A stretch of 12,938 bases of DNA from Larix sibirica. Taxonomy: Eukaryota; Streptophyta; Pinopsida; Pinales; Pinaceae. The position numbers and the translations under genes are program-made. The notes beneath the pieces were generated by a model. That model saw nothing but the letters and a program-made list of their open reading frames with translations, did no database searches and was not told the origin of the DNA. The stretch covers positions 1 through 12,938 of the forward strand of contig NWUY0300069944.1 in the NCBI GenBank assembly GCA_004151065.3. Direction: 5' to 3'. Numbering within the stretch: the stretch's first letter is position 1; every line of letters begins with the position of its first letter. This document shows, one piece after another, positions 8,651 through 12,938 of the stretch.

Positions 8651-8669
8651 TTAAAAAAACAACTTATTG
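8643..8669. repeat. Short inverted repeat at end of copy B
   Basis: Perfect 9-bp arms CAATAAGTT (8643-8651) and AACTTATTG (8661-8669) with a 9-bp A-rich loop. It sits exactly at the junction between duplication copy B and the second minisatellite block. Confidence 0.6.
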
Positions 8670-8670
8670 T

Positions 8671-9180
8671 TCGATGTTTTTTTTAATCAAAAGCATCGGT
8701 GTGCCTAGACCGTAAAAGGATCACCAGTGCACCTTCACCAAAGAGGAGCACCGACACTGGTGTGCCATCACCAAAGAGGAGCATTGACACCCATCCACCT
8801 TCACCAAAGAGGAGCACCGGTGTGCCATTTCAAAAGTGGATCACCAATGTTTTTTGGCCAAAGAAAATTGGTGCACATGGGTCATGGAGCATTGATGCAC
8901 CCACACCTCAAAAATAGCATCGATGCACGTTCACTAAAGAGCATCAACACCGGTGCACCTTCACTCATATCCAAAGAGGACCAGCGGTGCACCATTACAA
9001 AATTGGAGCACCGATGTTTTTTTGTTAAAATCACATAGATGCACATGGATCATAGAACATCGATGCTCCTAAAGCATTGAGGAGCATCAGTGCGCCATTA
9101 TCAAAAAATAGCACCGATGTGCCTAAACCATGTAAAGCACCAGTGCACCATAATGGTTTAGGTGCACCAAGAAAAAACAT
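8671..9180. repeat. Minisatellite block 2 with ~170-bp higher-order units
   Basis: Many units of about 25-33 bp with cores such as GAGCACCGGTGTGCC, GCATCGATGCAC and GAGCATCAGTGCGCC and spacers like TTCACCAAAGAG. Above this there is a longer period: the T-run landmark CRATGTTTTTT starts near 8672, 8845 and 9012, about 173 and 167 bp apart. Its flanks also match, for example GGATCACCAATGTTTTTT and GGAGCACCGATGTTTTTT, or GCACATGGGTCAT and GCACATGGATCAT. So the block is three higher-order monomers of about 170 bp. Repetitive peptides such as SPKRSTD arise only from translating the repeats. Confidence 0.85.
9122..9162. repeat. Hairpin at end of minisatellite block 2
   Basis: Arms CCTAAACCAT (9122-9131) and ATGGTTTAGG (9153-9162) are perfectly complementary. 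The 21-base loop itself contains a GCACCAGTGCACC dyad core. Nested inverted symmetry is thus present at the end of the array. Confidence 0.7.
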
Positions 9181-9244
9181 CCGCTAAAACCTTCGCCTGC
9201 CTGCCTCCACTGGAAACCTATGCTATAAATGGAGAAGGGACATG

Positions 9245-9262
9245 TTTTTTTTTGGGGGGGGG
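9245..9262. repeat. T9-G9 homopolymer junction
   Basis: Nine T bases followed by nine G bases, between the end of the minisatellite and the start of the second LINE fragment. The G-run is exceptional in this AT-rich area. Homopolymer length may be unreliable in the assembly. Confidence 0.7.
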
Positions 9263-9289
9263 ATCCTGCTACAACCTCTGCTAGAAGGT

Positions 9290-11190
9290 TTTCTCCTTGT
9301 AGTGAATCTTTCAAACAAAATTCACAGAGAGATCTAATAGATATGAAACAAGCTATCAAGAAATTGTATCATGATAATTGATCGGGTCTTTTTAATGACA
9401 ATGAGTTGACAAACCCGAAAAATCTTGACGTCGAAAGGCAAGATCTGTTAGCAAAGGAGGGATCTTCTTGGCATCTAAAAAGCAGAGCGGTGTGGATAAG
9501 ACAAGGTGATAAAAACACAGTTTTTTCACCAATACACCAACTATTTCAAGAATGTCAACTCTATATGGGAACTTAAAGATCCAAACGGTCAGAATCTCCT
9601 CAGTCACTCATCCAAGGCAGAAGAATGAGTTAGAATTTTTAGTTTCCTTTTCAAAGAACCGATGGGGTGTCTTATTCAAGACATTCTAAGCCTTATTTCC
9701 AAAATGCCAAGTATGGTCTCTGAAGAACAAAATGAGGATTTGGAGGCAAAATTTAATGAGGTAGAGGTGTTATATAGTCTAAACTCCATAGATAAAGGTA
9801 AGAGCCTTGGTCCTAATGGTCTCACAATGGAATTCTATGTTAGGTTTTATGATCTTCTGAAAAATGATATATTGAAAGTTGTTAGATAGTCCCAATATTC
9901 TAGAAAGATGTTGGGTGCTTTTAACTCAATGTTTCTAACTTTGATTCTTAAGAAGCAAAATGTTTCCTCTTTAGAAGAGTTCCAACCTATTTTTTATTGT
10001 AGCATCATATACAAGGTGATCTCAAAACTGATAACGCAAAGATTAAAACTTGTTCTAAGTGATATCATTTTGGAAGAGAAGTTCGATTTCCTCTAGAACC
10101 ATCAAATTCATGATGCGACTTCTCTAACTCAAGAATTCCTCCACTCGATTCATACTTACAAACTCAAAGCAGGGGTTATGAAGATAGATCTATCAAAATC
10201 CTATGACTGAGTCAGCTGATTTTTCCTCCAATTATGCCTTCTTCAGCTCAGATTCACCCTTAATACAGTCAATTGGATCGTGGATTGTATTCAGTTTGTT
10301 TCCTTTTCTACACTTATAAATCGTTCGCCCTCCTACTTTTTTCGTTCCTCTTGAGGTTTAAGACAAGGATGTCCCCTTTCCCCCTTTTTTTCATGTTGGT
10401 AGCTGATAGTTTGAATCACTTGATTCATAATGAAGTCAGTCAAGGAAACCTAAGAGGTGTCGGGATATCCCAAGGAATTTAGCTCACCTATATTCCCTTT
10501 GTAGACACGGTGGCCTTGTTCGGTAATGGAACTCATGTAGAACTTTTTATGTTAAAAAACTACCTTACCCTTTTTAGCTCCACTTTGGGGTTGGTGGTGA
10601 ATCTATCGAAGTCAAGCCTCCAAACTAATTTTCTTTCTGCAGAGTTGGTTTCTCAAGTCGAGGTTCTATTCCCTTTTTAAAACAAAAGCTTTGACTTGAG
10701 CCTAAATTATTTAGGGTTTTATTTAAAACTAAATTCTTATATGTTCAATGATTGGCTCTAGCTCCCTGCCAAGGTTGAATCCAGGATCATGCATTAGACT
10801 AATTTCGTTCTCTCCCAAGGAGGTCAACTTACTCTCCTTAATTCGGTTATAAAAAATATTGGACTATATATTGATCGCCCATCGCTAATATTCATAAATG
10901 CATTCTTACAAAAATAAGGAATACTGGTTTCACATTTATGTGGTCCTAAAGGTAGGCAGTTGAAAGGAATTCCATTAGTTAGTTGGAAATTGGTTTTAAT
11001 CTCAAATCACTTGGGAGGCTGGGGTTTCAAGAACATCTTTCCCTTATGTTTCGAGCCTAATCCAAAATGAAACTCTTTGGGGGCGTGTCCTCAATTCAAA
11101 ATATTTAAAGATTCAACCGTCGTTGAATGGATTAGATCACTGTCAAAATCTTTGAAAATCCCCGCATCGCATGTACCATCGTCACAAAAT
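9290..11190 (+). mobile_element. Second LINE fragment (plus strand), truncated both ends
   Basis: Recognisable ORF2 pieces on the plus strand only: a pre-RT region (SSWHLKSRAVWIRQGDKNT, about 9455-9520), RT (about 9740-10530) and a post-RT region (LNYLGF, GPKGRQLKGIPLVSWK, GGWGFKNIF, about 10700-11040), then STVVEWIRS near 11130. No endonuclease, zf-RVT, RNase H, A tail or target duplication is visible, so both ends are lost. Its motifs (GKSLGPNGL, LRQGCPLSPF) differ from those of the minus-strand LINE, so it is a separate lineage and insertion. It lies beside the minisatellite block and the T9-G9 run. Confidence 0.88.
9320..11075 (+). pseudogene. Decayed LINE ORF2 (reverse transcriptase) remnant
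   Basis: Readable order: RDLIDMKQAIKKLYHDN, WIRQGDKNT, SIDKGKSLGPNGLTMEFY (about 9785-9840), NSMFLTLILKKQN, IIYKVISKLITQRLK, EEKFDFL, VMKIDLSKSYD (first catalytic Asp, about 10190), GLRQGCPLSPF, VADSLNHLIHNE, and FVDT at 10498-10509 where FVDD or FADD is expected. The second active-site Asp is therefore gone. Stops are frequent, for example the TAG at 9887, the one closing FDFL* at 10096, two TGA near 10208 and 10217, and the stop before 10485. At least one frameshift lies in the T-run near 10385-10391. This copy is older or more decayed than the first LINE. Confidence 0.85.
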
Positions 11191-11479
11191 GATAACCCAT
11201 TTTCAAATTCCCCCCACTACATAAATATTCCCTAAACATATAAATTTTGTTCGATGAATGTTTTAATTAATAATATATATAGAAGTCAAACACTTTCTAA
11301 TGATTCTTCTCATTGACAATGATTAAGAAAGCCAAGAGTTATAAGTTGTGAGTAAAATGTATAAATATATTTGCATGGAATTAAAACTTATATTGAAAAT
11401 GAAAGCTTGATCATATTTGTATGTAGAAAATAGAAAAGATAAAATTATATAATGTTATGTCCATTTATATTGTTTATGA
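11191..11479. other. AT-rich spacer, no feature seen
   Basis: AT-rich sequence between the end of recognisable LINE homology and the foldback element. I see no gene, A tail, target duplication or clear repeat. Confidence 0.5.
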
Positions 11480-11545
11480 AGTTGTCTAAAACATCTACGA
11501 TTTTGCCCGGAAATCCTTTGTCCGCCAAAATCGTAGATGGTCGTT
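11480..11545 (+). repeat. Left terminal inverted repeat of the foldback element
   Basis: Begins (A)GTTGTCTAAAAC and contains a 14-bp arm, CATCTACGATTTTG, that pairs with CAAAATCGTAGATG within the same repeat around a 19-base loop. Confidence 0.88.
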
Positions 11546-11687
11546 AATGGAAAGTTTCGTGAGATTCCGCCAATGGAAAGCTTTGGATGTAAAACAAGAC
11601 GCGTTGGTGAAAGGCAGAGGCCCATCGAAGAGCAGTTTCAACCCAATCGTCAGGAAGGCCCATCGTGGGAAAGGATTTTTTTGCCCG

Positions 11688-11753
11688 AATGACCATCTAC
11701 GATTTCGCCGGAGAAAGGATTTCCGGGCAAAATCGTAGATGTTTTAGACAACT
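11688..11753 (-). repeat. Right terminal inverted repeat of the foldback element
   Basis: Reverse complement of the left repeat with about four differences, near GTCCGCCAAAA versus CTCCGGCGAAA and at the inner edge. It ends GTTTTAGACAACT. Confidence 0.88.
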
Positions 11754-11984
11754 CCTATTCTTTATACCTTTTAAGACGTTTTTGTTAATGAAGCAATTTT
11801 TTTTATAAATATTAATATAATAATAAAATATTGTTTTTTGAGTTTATTATAAATTATTCACTTTTATATAATAAAAAAATAGTGTAATTTACAAATGTTT
11901 ATGGCATTTTATTATGAAGATTTTTTTAGATAATTTGTTCTTTAAAGTTTTACAAGCTCAATAAATGATGGAAAAAAACAATGC
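11754..11984. other. AT-rich spacer, no feature seen
   Basis: Very AT-rich, with long A and T runs. No gene or structured repeat can be supported. Confidence 0.5.
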
Positions 11985-12365
11985 CTTGTTTTTTAAGTAT
12001 TGAAAATATCTAAGACAATTTAATATCTAGTGTTTCAGTTATGCAATATATCCACTTTTGATTTCTTTCAGTGGTCCTTTCCTAATTTTGTTGTGTAAGT
12101 GTTGACAATATCCAAGACAATTTAATATCTGGTGTTTCATTTATGCAATATATACATTTTTGATTTCTTTCAGTGCTCATTTCCTAATTTAGGAGGTATG
12201 TTACTAATTTAGGAGGTATGTTAGTAGTAGAGTAGTGTTATGTTTCAATTTAATATATAGTGTTCATTTATGCAATATATTTACTTTTGATCTATTTTAG
12301 TAATCCTTTCCTAATTTAGGAGGTATGTTAATAGTAGAGTAGTGTCATGTTTCAACTGTGTTGTG
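11985..12365. repeat. Tandem repeat, units of about 102-128 bp
   Basis: CAATTTAATAT starts at 12016, 12118 and 12246. After each comes TAGTGTTTCAGTTATGCAAT or a close variant, then ACTTTTGATTTCTTTCAGT and CCTTTCCTAATTT. Offsets are 102 and 128 bp. The longer second unit contains an extra internal copy of CTAATTTAGGAGGTATGTTA. The block ends with a partial unit (TTAATAGTAGAGTAGTGTCA). No coding potential. Confidence 0.88.
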
Positions 12366-12419
12366 TCAATGTTACATTTTGTTTATTTGACATGTCTTCG
12401 TTTTCATCCATTAATTCTT

Positions 12420-12635
12420 TATTGTATATAAGGACTTTATCTTACCCCCTCATATTTACAGGGGTTACTAAAGAGCTCAGCCTTACAATGCTACCAAGCG
12501 AGCAGCAACACAAAGGTAGTATTATTTTGTAGAACACGGGTACACACCAACTACCCACACACAGAGAGCTCATTCCCCGTAGGGAAAGTTTGGGGAATCC
12601 CTTGGCCTCCCAGATAGAATGGCGAGGAGACATAA
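12420..12635. other. GC-richer island, possible LTR remnant or exon
   Basis: A GC-richer stretch in AT-rich surroundings. It contains a TATA-like GTATATAAGG (about 12424-12433), a pyrimidine-rich tract ending in TTTACAG at 12461, and a CAAAGGTAGT that would fit a splice donor after 12515. Together these would give a 54-bp exon. A GGGAATCC/CATTCCCC inverted pair lies at about 12570-12601. The sequence could equally be the promoter/R part of a solo LTR, with the preceding tandem repeat as its U3. I cannot decide between these and assign no gene. Confidence 0.25.
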
Positions 12636-12938
12636 TCCATAAAGATTTTTTAAATTCATTTTTTTAAATGAATCTTATACCATTAATAAGTAATTGAGAG
12701 AGCTTTAGCAAAAGGATGAATCTATTTAGGTATATTTATGATTATTTAGAGGTTTATTTGCAATATATTTATATTTTTTCTCTAAATTTAATCTAGAAAT
12801 TAGTGATATCACTCACAATTATTCAAGTTAAAATAATTTTGTTAGACTTTGTCGAACCAACAAGTGATATTCATTAGAGCAAATTTGGGGTCTAAAATGG
12901 GCCTTATAAGAAAAATAATAATAAAAACTTGTCACACT
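12636..12938. other. AT-rich right end with small palindromes
   Basis: No gene seen. An inverted repeat ATTCATTT (12654-12661) / AAATGAAT (12666-12673) and a perfect palindrome AGTGATATCACT (about 12802-12813) are present. Both are short enough to occur by chance in AT-rich DNA. Confidence 0.45.

Larger units (their letters stand above)
11480..11753. mobile_element. MITE-like foldback element with 66-bp TIRs
   Basis: A 274-bp block, distinctly GC-richer than its flanks, bounded by 66-bp terminal inverted repeats (11480-11545 and 11688-11753) with about four mismatches. The outermost ~39 bp (AGTTGTCTAAAACATCTACG and on) are identical. Each repeat also folds on itself: CATCTACGATTTTG at 11492-11505 pairs with CAAAATCGTAGATG at 11525-11538, and the right end does the same with one mismatch. 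No transposase is present, so it is non-autonomous. Short direct repeats (AGGCCCATCG twice, AATGGAAAG twice) lie inside. No convincing target duplication is visible: a TTTAT word sits on both sides at some distance, but this is weak. The superfamily (Mutator-, hAT- or Harbinger-like) is undecided. Confidence 0.85.

Noticed and set aside
8699-9038. Open frames with repeated peptides (SPKRSTD and HQRGAP types) suggesting a repeat protein
   Set aside because: Two different frames are open over the same DNA and both are periodic, as expected from translating a minisatellite with unit lengths near 33 bp. The period breaks after a few units and no domain is seen.
7598-9180. CRISPR-like pattern of short palindromic repeats with spacers
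   Set aside because: Repeat cores vary, spacers are themselves repeated (TTCACCAAAGAG), unit length is irregular, and the genome is a plant. It is a minisatellite.
9225-9235. GCTATAAATGG as a TATA box
   Set aside because: No downstream gene, transcript start or other promoter element. One match in AT-rich DNA is expected by chance.
137-11190. Both RT regions being parts of one rearranged LINE
   Set aside because: They lie on opposite strands, duplicate the same RT blocks with different sequences (GKDLGPDKF versus GKSLGPNGL, RQGDPL versus RQGCPL), and the first element is complete within its own target duplication.
11547-11738. 63-codon plus-strand frame inside the foldback element
   Set aside because: It extends into the right inverted repeat, has no domain and is explained by higher GC content.
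12442-12633. 63-codon minus-strand frame in the GC-richer island
   Set aside because: No recognisable motif. The stretch could be an LTR or exon, so a gene call is not supported.

Overview
The window looks like nuclear, repeat-rich DNA of a seed plant. It holds two non-LTR (LINE) retrotransposons of plant L1 type, long AT-rich stretches, a MITE-like foldback element, minisatellite and satellite-like arrays, and no intact host gene. There are no operons, ribosome binding sites or other prokaryotic features. The species cannot be named from the sequence.

Positions 119-7301 hold one essentially full-length LINE on the minus strand (element body 137-7283, about 7.1 kb) inside a perfect 18-bp target site duplication. 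In its own 5'->3' order it has a short 5' leader, a gag-like ORF1 (DUF4283-type domain plus CCHC zinc knuckle), a ~180-bp linker, and ORF2 (AP-type endonuclease, reverse transcriptase, zf-RVT zinc-binding domain, RNase H). Then comes an unexpected ~1.15-kb frame (ORF3-like) ending in two hydrophobic segments, and finally a short A tail. All frames carry stops and ORF1 and ORF2 also carry frameshifts, so the copy is dead, but domain order and most catalytic residues remain readable.

Positions 7302-9240 are non-coding. They hold an AT-rich flank, a minisatellite whose units carry a dyad core (GCAC..GTGC), a direct duplication of about 350-360 bp, and a second minisatellite block of the same family. 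The second block is organised into three higher-order units of about 170 bp.

Positions about 9290-11190 hold a second, more decayed LINE fragment on the plus strand, from a different lineage: part of ORF2 (pre-RT region, RT and the region after RT), truncated at both ends. Its RT active site reads FVDT instead of FVDD or FADD.

Positions 11191-12938 are AT-rich. They contain a GC-richer 274-bp foldback element (11480-11753) with 66-bp terminal inverted repeats that each also form a hairpin, a ~100-130-bp tandem repeat (about 11985-12365), and a small GC-richer island (about 12420-12635) of unknown nature, possibly an LTR remnant or an exon.

The best candidates for something new are the third reading frame downstream of RNase H in the first LINE, the dyad-core minisatellite with its 170-bp higher-order repeat, and the double-hairpin MITE.
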